A DNA stretch of 64,000 nt from Acheta domesticus (Eukaryota > Arthropoda > Insecta > Orthoptera > Gryllidae), in assembly GCA_031308135.1 (NCBI GenBank), contig JAHLJT010008756.1, positions 132,295,217-132,359,216 on the forward strand, given 5' to 3'. The notes under the pieces were generated by a model. That model was not told the origin of the DNA, ran no database searches, and worked only from the letters and a program-made list of their open reading frames with translations. Position numbers and translations under genes: made by a program. Below, piece by piece: positions 33,890 to 44,982 of the stretch (its first letter is position 1; each line of letters starts with the position of its first letter).

Positions 33890-35705
33890 CGGGCGGGGGC
33901 GGGCCGGGGGCGGGCCGGGAGCAGGCCGGGGTGCGGGCTAGGGGGTGGGCCGGGGGGCGGGCCAGGGGACGGGCCGGGGGACGGGCCGGGGGGCGGGAAT
34001 GGGGCGGGCCGGGGGCGAGCAAGGGGGCCGCCCGGCGGGCGAGCGAAGGGGCGGGCCGGGGGACGGGCCGGGGGGCGAGACGGGAGCGGGCCGGGGGGGC
34101 GAGCCAGGCGGGGCGGGCCGGGGGGCGGGCCGGGGGCGGGCCGGGGGCGGGCCGGGGGCGGGCCGGGGGCGGGCCGAGGGGCGGTGCCGGGGGCGGGGCC
34201 GGGGGCGGGCCGGGGACGGGGCCGGGGGCGGGCCCGGGGGCGGGCCGGGGGCGGGCCGAGGGGGGGCCGGGGGCGGGCCGGGGGGGCCTGTGGAGGCGGG
34301 CCGGGGGTGCGGGCCGGGGGCGGGCCGGGGGGCGGGCCGGCTGGCGGGCCGGGGCGGGCCGGGGGCGGGGCCCGGGGGCGGTGCCGGTGGGCGGGCCGGG
34401 GGCGGGGCCGGGGGCGGGCCGGGGGCGGGCCGGGGGGCGGGCACGGGGGCGGGTCCGGGGGCGGGCCGGGGGCCGGGCCGGGGGCGGGCCGGGGGCGGGC
34501 CGGGGGCGGGCCGGGGGCGGGCCGGGGGCGGGCCGGGGGGGCGGTGCCGGGGGCGGGCCGGGGGCGGGCCGGGGGCGGGCCGGGGGCGGGCCGGTGGGCG
34601 GGCCGGGGCGGGCCGGGGGCGGGCCGGGGGCGGGCCGGGGGCGGGCGGGGGCGGGCCGGGGGCGGGCCGGGGGCGGGCCGGGGTTGGCGGGCCGGGGCGT
34701 ACCGGGGGCGGGCCTGGGGGCGAGCCGAGCCGGGGGGCAGGCCGGGGGTGGGCCGAGGGGCGGGCCGGGGGCGGGCCGGGGCGGGCCGGGGGCGGGCGGG
34801 GGCGGGCCGGGGGCGGGCCGGGGGCGGGCCGGGGGCCGTACCGGGGGCGGGCCTGGGGGCGAGCCGAGCCGGGGGCAGGCCGGTGGGTGGGCCGAGGGCG
34901 GGCCGGGGGCGGGCCGGGGCGGGGCCGGGGGCGGGCCGGGGGCGGGCCGGGGGCGGCGGGGGCGAGGCCTGGGGGCGGGCCGGGGCGGGGCCGGGGGCGG
35001 GCCGGGGGCGGGCCGGGGGCGGGCCGGGGCGGGGCCGGGGGCGGGCCGGGGGCGGGCCGGGGGCGGGCCGGGGGCGGGCCGGGGGCGGGCCGGGGGCGGG
35101 CCGGGGGCGGGCCGGGGGCGGGCCGGGGGCGGGCCGGGGGGCGGGCCGGGGGGCGGGCCGGGGGCGGGCCGGGGGCGGGCGGGGGCGGGCCGGGGGCGGG
35201 CCGGGGGCGGGCCGGGGCGGGCGGGGGCGGGCCGGGGGCGGGCCGGGGGCGGGCCGGGGGCGGGCCGGGGGCGGGCCGGGGGCGGGCGGGGGCGGGCCGG
35301 GGGCGGGCCGGGGCGGGCCGGGGGCGGGCCGGGGCGGGCCGGTGGCGGGCCGGGGGCGGGCCGGGGGCGGGCCGGGGGCGGGCCGGGGGCGGGCCGGGGG
35401 CGGGCCGGGGGCGGGCCGGGGGGCGGGCCGGGGCGCGGGCCGGGGGCGGGCCGGGGGCGGGCCGGGGGCGGGCCGGGGGCGGGCCGGGTGCGGGCCGGTG
35501 GCGCGGCCGGGGGCGGGCCGGGGGCGGGCCGGGGGCGGGCCGGGGGCGGGCCGGGGGCGGGCCGGGGGCGGGCCGGGGGCGGGCCGGGGGCGGGCCGGGG
35601 GCGGGCCGGGGGCGGGCCGGGGGCGGGCCGGGGGCGGGCCGGGGGCGGGCCGGGGGCGGGCCGGGGGCGGGCCGGGGGCGGGCCGGGGGCGGGCCGGGGA
35701 CGGGC
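33890..35705. repeat. 1.8-kb G-rich minisatellite, 11-bp unit
   Basis: Head-to-tail array of CCGGGGGCGGG, about 160 units. It is irregular at 33890-35000 (unit lengths 10-12 and variants such as GGGCCGGGGGGCGGG) and nearly perfect at 35220-35700. As 11 is not a multiple of 3, every frame cycles through the same Gly/Arg/Ala/Pro-rich 11-residue period, so frames of 600-730 codons are open on both strands without being genes. Four or more G-tracts occur in every ~35 bp, so plus-strand G-quadruplex formation is likely. Confidence 0.95.
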
Positions 35706-35825
35706 TGGGGACGAGTGGCGGTGGGTTTGTCGGGCGCGGCAGGTGAATAATTCGCAAAGAGCCTCCCTGCAGGACGTTCAGGGCGCCCCAGGAAGTCACC
35801 GTGTGTCCTGCTACTGCTCTGCTCC
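35706..35825. other. short unique stretch before SINE A
   Basis: Nothing recognised. Confidence 0.4.
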
Positions 35826-36600
35826 TACCGGCTCAGTAAACTCAAAGGCAGCTTACCGTTGCCTCTGCAGCGACTATGACTAGGAAATCCTAGGGTTCCA
35901 GTCTAGATAGTGGGGGATTTTTGCCAGGATCATTTCAGTCGCTGTCTGGAGGAGAATTCTAGTGACTGGCTGACCTGATCGGTAGTTTTCCGTGTTTTCT
36001 CAGATCAACACCAGGCGAATGCCGGAGCAGTACCTTAACAAACGGATCACAGGTGGTGCGCAATTTTTCCTTCCCTTCCTTGTCCTATCCTCTCCGCTTA
36101 CACACACCTACACTTACGTGCACTACATTATCACTCATGTGAGAGCGTAGGCTTCCGCGGCCGGAGTCAATATTAAGTTGGCTGTCCGGGTGACGCCGCG
36201 TCCATGGCAAAGGTTGCCGACGTTTCGGTCGCCATTCTGCGACCTTCCTCAGGGCGTAATGCGCGGAGCTGTACTGTGTACGGGTTAATATAGGGCTACG
36301 TTCCCCTTCTACCTGTGTACCGGTTGGCCGGGTGGTCGGCCAATGCGGAGAGAGTGCACCGGCCAATCAGGGCCGGGCTCTCCGCGGGGCGCTGTTGACG
36401 GACGGCGCTCCGTCCGTTACCGGACGCGGCGTCACCCGGACAGCCAACTTAATATTATCACTCATGTCGTGAGGCCAGTCGTAATATTAGAACTTGTCCC
36501 GCTTGGAGAGGTGCCCCGCTTGTGGGAGATACCTGATTAGGGAAAAACTCGCAAGCCAACGAGTAGATCGGCGGCGGATCTCGCCATCCTTGGCTTTAGT
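35826..36600 (+). mobile_element. SINE A, copy 4, carrying a nested insertion
   Basis: Plus-strand copy: head with GGCTCAGTAAA (A-box-like) at about 35829, a degraded B box near 35892 (AGGGTTCCAGTC), then the body (GTCGCTGTCTGGAGGAGAAT, ATGCCGGAGCAGTACC, TCTCCGCTTACACACACC). The body breaks at 36140 and resumes at 36454 with a repeated 14-bp block. It is truncated at about 36600, before the distal body and tail. Confidence 0.85.
36141..36453 (-). mobile_element. 313-bp nested insertion with 14-bp target duplication and hammerhead-like core
   Basis: Flanked by perfect copies of ATTATCACTCATGT at 36127-36140 and 36454-36467. The last 32 bp (36422-36453) are a perfect inverted complement of 36172-36203, with 31 extra bases outside the left arm. 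Inside, on the minus strand, CTGAGGA, the stem GGTCGC...GCGACC, and GAAAC occur in order (complement of about 36210-36242). This resembles the core of hammerhead ribozymes known from Penelope-like elements. No obvious helix III can be drawn and there is an extra A, so activity is doubtful. No coding capacity. The element class is an inference. Confidence 0.6.
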
Positions 36601-37004
36601 ACATGAGGCGCCTGGAATTATCAATCAAACAATCCTTGCTCTCCGACCACAATCCCGACTGAGCTTGCCACTCTCTCTACCTCCGCCACCCTCGACGGCG
36701 ACTGACTGGAAGGCCGCGGAAATATTAAGCCGCATAATATACGGCGCGATAAAACCGCGGCGGGCAAACGCCTTAAAAGCGAATTCGTAAGAGCGTGGTC
36801 GGATAAGGCACGCCCGGACGGGGTTCCATAAACCTCCCCCCTCCCGCAGCACAGGTGAGGAGCATAAAGTAGGTTTGGAAGGGGAGATCTTCCAGGTGGA
36901 TAGCTGCGTTTGTATATCGTTTGTTTGCGACTTTTCTATCACTTTGCGCAGGAAGATTACGGAAAAACAACGAATTCAAATTTTAATAAATGGTTTAAAA
37001 TTAT
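36601..37004. other. no recognised gene
   Basis: GC-moderate to 36850, then AT-rich. No domain. Confidence 0.35.
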
Positions 37005-37378
37005 TCAGATGGATAATATTCTCAGCTACTTAAAAGGTAAATGTAAGGAATGTGACAGACGTAGGATAGCAAGATATAGGTGCTGGTGAATAGTAAGGGG
37101 GGAAAGTAGGATCTGTGAGATGGAACAGGAAGATTGGGAACATATTTTAGAGAGATGTATGATTTTTGAGGAAGGAAGAATGTGGGCAAGTTGGAATATT
37201 CAGGAAAGGTGAGGCGGTTATTAGAGGTCAAAGATAAAAGTTCGGTGAGTTTGATAAATACAGGAAAGGACTTAGCATGTGGTGTATTATTATATTCTTA
37301 GTAAGTATTGTGTATATTAAGAATGTGTATTGTTATTCAACTGTTTACAAAGTTGTAAAATAAAATTCATTCATTCTA
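37005..37378 (+). mobile_element. LINE 3' end (R1/Jockey-like C-terminus and UTR)
   Basis: A frame reads RICEMEQEDWEHILERCMIFEEG (37107-37175). This is the Cys...W-E-H-[I/V]-x-x-x-C motif near the C-terminus of many insect LINE ORF2 proteins. Stops follow within about 50 bp. The segment then runs to AAAATAAAATTCATTCATTC near 37358-37377, a simple-sequence tail. It is distinct from the LINE family at 1.9 and 45 kb. Confidence 0.5.
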
Positions 37379-38330
37379 TCACTTCTATCTAACAGGATAA
37401 AATTTATTCATTCTATCTAACAGGATCTAAGTACATAATTTAAATATAATAAGTGTAAATTTAAAAAAAAGAGATTTCAATCTTTATAAAATGAAGAGAT
37501 TGTTCTCGAAAACTGGCATTTTATAAATGAAGAGTGATTTGTTATTAGAACACGCGCTAATTTATAGCTTAGGTGTGCCTAATATAGCGGTAACTAATTA
37601 AGTCTTGTCTTGGCAATGTTAATGAAAGTACTTTACCAAGAAGAAAGTACTAAAAATACTAAAGGAAATTATTGTTGAGAGGAACAATTAATTTTGATTC
37701 TTCTTCCTTCTAAAGATTTAAAAGAACTAATTGGTGAATTCGTTTTCAGAAGTTAATGAACAAAAATAAAACTTTCCTTTTATTTTCTGCCTGAAAATGG
37801 TGAGAGCAGTAAACAATAGTAATGTGATAAAATGCAGCTTGAAATATTCTAATTTTCCATTCAAATAATTTTTGCATTGATACCTTGAAGGTCTCACGCC
37901 TCAGAAAATGGAACATTTTTCATACTACGAAAATGTCATGTTTGATTCATCATTAATAGAAAATTATAAAAACAACATTTTTGAAATGTAATTTCAAATC
38001 ATTACCCAGGGAAGAAGCAATAATAACTTGCGAGATAAAGTACAGTCTCATTTTGTGAAAGAAACAAAACATTATTATGATCTTTTGGGGATCAGCAAAC
38101 AAACTGGCAAAAAGAAATTTCGTTTTCTTTCTTGATAATACAAAGTGAGGAAAAACACATAAGTTATTGAGATACATTCGTATTTTTCAGGTAAGAACAT
38201 TACGAACAAGGCAGCAAAGAAAAGTTTTCTTCGCAAATACAACATCGAAAAGAAATTCTCTCGTCTGTCAGCATCTTCGATACTCCCCTCTTGTAACTCC
38301 ATAAAAAAAAAGACTGAGAACAGAATGAAC
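37379..38330. other. AT-rich, no recognised gene
   Basis: 37372-37430 holds a short tandem duplication (TTCATTCTATC...TCTAACAGGAT twice). Confidence 0.4.
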
Positions 38331-39290
38331 AAGGAGCTGCGTCGTTCACTGTCTCATCAATAGAAGGCGCTGGTGGGCGGGAACTCGTCTGAGGCGTAAT
38401 GAGACACCGCGACGGAAGAAGTACCGAGAAGGTCTGAGGAAGAGAAGAACCGGAGAAAGAGGAACAGGAGAAGAAAGGAGGAGTCCGAAGGACAAAGACT
38501 ACGCAGTTGCTAGTACATGAAAGGCTGAGTTGCAGGAATCTCGAAATGGACACGTGCGATTAGATACGTTGAGATGCAGAAAAGGGATTCACAGAGTAAC
38601 ATAAGAACAGAGGAAGATGGTACAAAGGACAGAGATTCTATAGAAGTGTGTTACAGTCAGTGTACTTACACAGGAGACGAAATGTCAACGTAGGAGTAAT
38701 TAGGCAGAGAGGTATCAACATGTTATACGTAAAGATGCTGGGAAGAACTGTCGGATGGATTTGAAAATGACAAGAATTGGTTAGAAAAGGGATAGATGAG
38801 TACTAAATAAAATGCAAAGTAAAAACAGTAGAAAGCCATTATATACTAGACAAAGACTTGTTTATTGACAAGTAGCAAAATTAATAAGGAGGAGTGTGAG
38901 AAACTAAATTCGTTTAACAAAAGAGGAAGTTCTCTGAATGAAACAAGTGAACAGAAAAGAAAAAATGTATTGCTTTTAGATAGAAGAAGAAAATCGTGGA
39001 TATGCATGAAATGCATTTGATTGATGTAACAGAGTTTACAGTCACTTCAATAGAAAATAATTTCTGAGACCATCTGACGTGTGTGAGACTAAGGCAGAGG
39101 AATTCTTCGTGACAGGAATACTTTGTGGTCGGGCGAGGACGGAGGGAGAGAGGAGAGTGTGAGAGAGAGGGGTGACGGGGGGAGAGGGGGGAGAGGAGAG
39201 AAAGGGGGAATGGGGGAGAGGGAGAGAGAGGAAAAAAGAGGGAGAGAACGATGGGAGGGAGAGAGTTGGAGACGCAAGAGAGACGAAAGC
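38331..39290. other. purine-rich on plus strand, no gene
   Basis: G/A-biased throughout, strongest at 38430-38490 and at 39130-39270 (GGGAGAGAGG modules). Open frames are short and compositional. Confidence 0.45.
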
Positions 39291-40350
39291 TAAAATAATA
39301 GATACTAAGTTTTTATAGAAATACATGAATCACAATGCCGTAGGAAACGGAATGACTCAGTGTGAAGAGATGTGGAGAGTGAGCAAGATAGATAAAGGGA
39401 ATGGGAGACCTGCTCTTTCTGCAATGTTCGAGATCGAAAATAGACTGTTTCCGGGAATGAGATTTGAGAAGAGTGAAAACATTGTGAAATTGCCAGAAAC
39501 AAGAATTAACTGAGAATAAGATTGGTATTTAAATACAAATTTATTCGCTTTCAAATTACGAGAGCCTTTCCCAAAGGGATTCTCAAATGAAATTACACAA
39601 ATTAATACGAGAACAATTTAACTTCTGTTGAAAATTAAGTTCTTTTAATTTAAATTATTTTTCATTCTTATCGTTTTGTGGCACTCTTCCACTTTACTTT
39701 TTTTACATCAATCGTAATTCCTTTTCATCACCAAACTTACTTACTACTATACATTTCGGGCGATCATTAACCACTATTAAAGAAAAAAATTGCTACTGAA
39801 CTCTTAGAACGGTTCTTTCAGGACTGCCACACCAGTCTCTCAGACCAAAAACAAGACAGTTTCTTAATGTTACTGTTCTAAGCATTTAGTTGCAAAATTG
39901 TTCCTGTAAAGCTGTTCGAATCCGACTGAATGAGATGGAACATACAGAAATCAATGCAAAACGGAAATTTACAGGGGTTCCTGCTGACATAATCGCATTA
40001 TCATAGAAGCACCAATATTGCTCAGGAGAATTGGCAAATTCTTGGTTGAAATGCGACATAAGGCGGTACAAACATCACAAAATAACTGACATGTTTGCAG
40101 TTCAAGTCTCTATGCTACCTTACCTGTTATCCAAACACACTTAATGCTACGCCGAATAAAAGTTGTTCTTACATTAGACACGTAATCTGACAACTTGAGA
40201 CACACGCAGCTTCAACTCCGAGCCATCGGTCCGCATTAACATGTCAATCATCCTATCACATTTTAGCCCTGAAGAAGGCAAAGGAAGAACGGCTGAAACG
40301 GCTATCACTTTGCGTCGATGAGACATTCATGACTCGTAAGGTAACATAAA
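39291..40350. other. no recognised gene
   Basis: 40270-40310 has a weak CTGAAGA...GAAAC order like the nested insertion at 36.2 kb, with only a 3-bp stem. Otherwise AT-rich. Confidence 0.35.
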
Positions 40351-40354
40351 AGGG

Positions 40355-40680
40355 TCAGTTCTGTAGTGGAAACTCACGTGTCGAGTTCCGGCCGCTCTAA
40401 TCAGAGACCACAGGTCACACCCACGAGTGACCCCAGGCCGCTGCGACGGCGTGGGCGGCGGGGCCTTTGTATTCGGTATTACAAGCGTGCTGTTCAAATC
40501 CCTAAATTTATTTTACAAGAAACAAGCAATCGATAACTGAAAAGTGCCAGTTCTGTAGTGGAAACTCAAGTGGCGAGTTCGGCCGCTCTAATCAGAGGCC
40601 GCTGGTCGCACTTACGAGTGACCCCAGGCCGCTGCGACGCGTGGGCGGCGCGTGGGGGGGGGCCTTTGAGGCGCAGCGGC
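40355..40680. repeat. direct duplication, ~110-bp arms 193 bp apart
   Basis: 40355-40470 and 40548-40680 share CAGTTCTGTAGTGGAAACTC, CGGCCGCTCTAATCAGAG and GAGTGACCCCAGGCCGCTGC. The second copy then expands into a GC-rich run. Confidence 0.85.
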
Positions 40681-41200
40681 GCGTGGGATGGCGATCGCAG
40701 CGCGACCAAGCGGCGACTTTATATATCCAACGCGGGGGGAAGGGGGAGGGGAAGGTGAGGAGGATTCCACGGGACAATGCGCGGCGCGGCCGCCTTCAAC
40801 CCCCCCCACGTCACCCGCACGGCGGCGGTCTGCGCGCAGTGATAAAACCCAAGAGCAATCGCGCGCCTCCTCGGCCAGCCCCCGCCCCGCCCCGCCCCGC
40901 CCCCGAGATGAGAAAAGTTTGGGCTGCCCTTCCGGGCTCTTGGCGGAGAAATCGCTGTCAATGATGCATGACAGGTTATTCTGGCCGACGGACGGGAGGG
41001 CGGGCGCCAACTCCGCAGGACGGAGTTTGATCCAGCGCGCGCTCGGACCGCGGTGTGCAGTGTGTGGAGGAAGGGTGGTGGGGGAGGGGGCGCGTGGGAG
41101 CGGTCGATAAGCGCCGCGCGGCCGTTTTTTAAAGCCGACGTCACCCGCAGCGCCCGCCACCGCCGCCGGGGCGCGCAGGTGCGCGGGGGCCAGGGGGCGT
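40681..41200. other. GC- and CpG-rich patch
   Basis: Dense CpG, CCCCGCC repeats (GC-box-like) at about 40885-40905, and ATATATCC near 40720. It could be CpG-island-like. Frames on both strands overlap and have no domain. No promoter can be demonstrated. Confidence 0.4.
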
Positions 41201-41205
41201 GGCTT

Positions 41206-41575
41206 CATTGATTGATTAATTCGTGTTTCCGGGTGCGTCAACTACTTAGGTCATTAGTCCCATAAGTGTATTGCGTGTTTTTCTCGGTAGGAGGCGATGA
41301 TCTTTTCCCGCTGGATGGCGAGATCTGGCACCGACCTACCGTCGACTAGCGGTGTTTTCCCTCAACCAGGTATCTCTCACCAGCGGGCACCGCGCCAGCC
41401 GGGACAAGCTCTAAGCTCCCGACCGGTCTCCCGGCATGTGTGGTAGTGTAGTGCTGTTAGTGTAAGTGTGTAAGAGGAGAGGATAGGACAACGAAGAGGA
41501 AGGAAAGATCGCGCGCGGTCCCGTGACACGTTTGTTAGGGTACTGCTCCGGCATTCGCCTGGTGTTGATCGGAAG
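41206..41575 (-). mobile_element. SINE A, copy 5 (cut by assembly gap)
   Basis: Tail-side two-thirds of SINE A, from CATTGATTGATTAATTC to GGTGTTGATCGGAAG, where the N run begins. The tRNA-like head should lie in the gap. Confidence 0.9.
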
Positions 41576-42575
41576 NNNNNNNNNNNNNNNNNNNNNNNNN
41601 NNNNNNNNNNNNNNNNNNNNNNNNNNNNNNNNNNNNNNNNNNNNNNNNNNNNNNNNNNNNNNNNNNNNNNNNNNNNNNNNNNNNNNNNNNNNNNNNNNNN
41701 NNNNNNNNNNNNNNNNNNNNNNNNNNNNNNNNNNNNNNNNNNNNNNNNNNNNNNNNNNNNNNNNNNNNNNNNNNNNNNNNNNNNNNNNNNNNNNNNNNNN
41801 NNNNNNNNNNNNNNNNNNNNNNNNNNNNNNNNNNNNNNNNNNNNNNNNNNNNNNNNNNNNNNNNNNNNNNNNNNNNNNNNNNNNNNNNNNNNNNNNNNNN
41901 NNNNNNNNNNNNNNNNNNNNNNNNNNNNNNNNNNNNNNNNNNNNNNNNNNNNNNNNNNNNNNNNNNNNNNNNNNNNNNNNNNNNNNNNNNNNNNNNNNNN
42001 NNNNNNNNNNNNNNNNNNNNNNNNNNNNNNNNNNNNNNNNNNNNNNNNNNNNNNNNNNNNNNNNNNNNNNNNNNNNNNNNNNNNNNNNNNNNNNNNNNNN
42101 NNNNNNNNNNNNNNNNNNNNNNNNNNNNNNNNNNNNNNNNNNNNNNNNNNNNNNNNNNNNNNNNNNNNNNNNNNNNNNNNNNNNNNNNNNNNNNNNNNNN
42201 NNNNNNNNNNNNNNNNNNNNNNNNNNNNNNNNNNNNNNNNNNNNNNNNNNNNNNNNNNNNNNNNNNNNNNNNNNNNNNNNNNNNNNNNNNNNNNNNNNNN
42301 NNNNNNNNNNNNNNNNNNNNNNNNNNNNNNNNNNNNNNNNNNNNNNNNNNNNNNNNNNNNNNNNNNNNNNNNNNNNNNNNNNNNNNNNNNNNNNNNNNNN
42401 NNNNNNNNNNNNNNNNNNNNNNNNNNNNNNNNNNNNNNNNNNNNNNNNNNNNNNNNNNNNNNNNNNNNNNNNNNNNNNNNNNNNNNNNNNNNNNNNNNNN
42501 NNNNNNNNNNNNNNNNNNNNNNNNNNNNNNNNNNNNNNNNNNNNNNNNNNNNNNNNNNNNNNNNNNNNNNNNNNN
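41576..42575. other. assembly gap, 1000 N
   Basis: Exactly 1000 N, a conventional fixed size, so the true length is unknown. Open frames drawn across it are meaningless. Confidence 0.99.
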
Positions 42576-42765
42576 TCGGCGCGGACAAGTTCCTGCGACT
42601 TTCGCCCACCTGGGCACTCTTTTATGGTACTTCCCGCTAAAATTATGGGAGTTCCATGCTACACCAGGGTGTCATGGGGCGCCAACTCAAAGTTCGCGCG
42701 TCCCACTTAAAAAAAACAATCAATCAATCAATTAATGATTGAATTAAGACGTTAATTGATCATTG
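42576..42765. other. repeat-like end with (AATC)n tail
   Basis: Ends in TTAAAAAAAACAATCAATCAATCAATT (about 42707-42733), an A-rich AATC-type tail. The preceding sequence does not match SINE A. Possibly the 3' end of another retroelement that shares SINE A's tail type. Confidence 0.35.
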
Positions 42766-43090
42766 TTTTCCCCGCCTCGATGCGTGTGGCGGTTCTTCAC
42801 GCCGCCCGGCCAGTTGCAACCAGCTACCCTCGGCGCCGACACCGATGACGTCACCGCCGCTACCACCACCATCACGCCGTCGCCGCCCGTATCTCCCCCC
42901 GCCTACGTCCGCCCTCCGCCTGCTAGCCGGGTGCCCGCCCCTCCTGCGCCCTGCCCGGGGTCTGAACCCGGGGCGGGGCCACAGCGGTGTGGACAGCGGG
43001 AGAGATGGCTGGTGGAGGGTTGGTGGAGTGTGGGCCAAGAGCAAGGGGCTATGGTGGGCCATAAGCGTGAAGCATCCACGGTGGTGAAAG
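42766..43090. other. GC-rich patch
   Basis: CpG-rich first half (42770-42980), G-rich second half. Frames on both strands compositional; no domain. Confidence 0.4.
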
Positions 43091-43394
43091 GCATTTTCTT
43101 GATATCTGCATTTTGAGACCCTCTACTAGACAGCTGTGTAATTTGGAGGAGCTGTGGTGCTGTGAGAGTGATCTAGGTTGGAAAATCCAGCCATTTGTGC
43201 CTCGTAACCTTTCAATACATTCTGCAATGTTACATCAATTTGGTTTTTCTTGCTGTGTTAGTCAGGTAGCATCGCGTGGTCAGTGTGTGCCTTTAATTTT
43301 GTATTTTCGCAACATTGCAAGAGTTTTGTGAAATTGTTAAAGTTTTTTTTTGTATTCTTTGACACCTGTTTCGTCGTCCATGAAATTTCTTCTT
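43091..43394. other. no recognised feature
   Basis: Mixed composition, possibly part of an unlisted repeat. Confidence 0.3.
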
Positions 43395-43508
43395 TCTCCG
43401 CAAGTTGGTGAAAGGAGCGTAACGAAATTTGCGTGGTCAGACGGAAGAGCAGGCCTTATGGCCTGAGTCTCACCACGTAAAATAAGGCAATTCAATTCAA
43501 TTCAATTT
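43395..43508 (+). mobile_element. SINE B, copy 3 (3' end only)
   Basis: Plus-strand copy of the SINE B 3' end: GGAGCGTAACGAAATTTGCG, the palindrome CAGGCCTTATGGCCTG at 43451-43466, CACGTAAAATAAGGCAATTC, and an AATTC-repeat tail. Confidence 0.8.
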
Positions 43509-44980
43509 AAGAACTCTTAAACAACATGCGCGCAAGAGAAGGGCGGGTGGATAAGCGCCAAGATGGCTGCACGCGAGTGAAAAATAGATTGGGAAGAATT
43601 TGAAAGCAGGAAAGTGTGAAGAACAATATACGAGGACAGAATGTGATCCTTCATCTAATTGGCATGGAAGGACATTTATCATATCCATTAATGTCTTGAT
43701 TTCAAGACAGATCAGCATCGTACCGGATTTGTTAATAAAAATGAAATTGTATGTAAACAAGAACAACAATATTGTGGACAATCATTAAATCATTTGGACT
43801 CCTCTTCTTCAAGATTGTTTGAAAAATTTAAGAAGACAGGCTGATTCAACCTTCCAAGGCAATCATTAGAACTTGATAAGATCATAACAGTGGCAGTGTA
43901 TCACAGGTGTTTTAGTTGAAATCATATTTCTAGTTTAGAATATTTGATATTGTTTACGCATTTAAAATATCTTTCTCTGTTTATAAATTTTTATTTTATT
44001 TACTTGGTAATTATTACATACATAAATTATATAACTTGATACGATATGGTTAAACCGTAGGCCTTTAAGCCAATTACAATACCTATATCCTATCTCGTTC
44101 TAAACTTTCGAATCCTGATATTCACCTCAAATGATGTCTCTATCGCATTAAAGCCTCTGAAAAGAGACCATACGGTACGGCTGAGGAAAAAAACACTGAA
44201 GGGGGAAAAACCTGCTGCCAGAAGCCTAGCACATGCTAATCTACCAGACCCTTTCTAAACTATTAATTTCCTAGTGCGGGCATCACGCATTCTCATTCCA
44301 GTCTTTGGTCTCTCCTCAGCATCTGGAATCAAACAGCACCACAGAAGATCGTCCGCACCATCGCCTCTGCACTTACTTTTCGGACACCCACTCCCCTTTG
44401 TCTCTTAATGAGCTTATTTAATTATTTGACAGTTTCATTTTTTTAATCGATTCCTTATTTAATTATCACTTAACAGTTGAATGTGACTGACTTAACTTAC
44501 TTAACTGTTTACTAATTTAAATTGCTGATTAAATTATTAATCGTTTGCTTATTAACTTATTTATTTCCTCTTCAGTCTAGGCTTCACTCATACTAAACAG
44601 TGATGTTTTCCCACTCCCTAATTTCTGTTTCCCTGACGGTCCGAACCTTTTCTAGAAATGTTCCTAATTCTTTCATGAAGTGAGACATTTTGTCACCTAA
44701 TCTGTTCTGGACGAGCGTTGTGTTCCTTTGTCGAAAGTAGTAGTTTCCCATTCCAGTCCATTTTCTTCTCCATGTTTCGTTCGCTCAGCAATTTAAAACG
44801 CTGTGGATCCAATCTTTTCTATCACCGCAAGGCACACAGATTCCATTACCATTATATATATTTCCGTATATTTTTATGCTGTAATATTTAAATTACAATT
44901 GACATTTTAATACTTCTCCCATGGCAGAATAGTCTTTTAGGGCACTGGATGTGTTATCATCTTATATGGATCTCCATATA
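43509..44980. other. no recognised gene
   Basis: 1.5 kb, largely AT-rich, short frames only. Confidence 0.4.
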
Positions 44981-44982
44981 AG

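Noticed and set aside
33610..35883. Open frames of 600-730 codons, Gly/Arg/Ala/Pro-rich, on both strands
   Set aside because: They exist because an 11-bp stop-free repeat cycles all frames. The same peptide period appears in several frames and both strands.
40264..40310. Second hammerhead-like order CTGAAGA...GAAAC
   Set aside because: Only a 3-bp stem with a wobble; no helix I or III; likely chance or a very decayed relative.
41377..42710. Long frames across the N gap
   Set aside because: Made of N; no sequence.
42707..42733. Reading the (AATC)n tail as SINE A
   Set aside because: The preceding sequence does not match the SINE A 3' end; only the tail type is shared.
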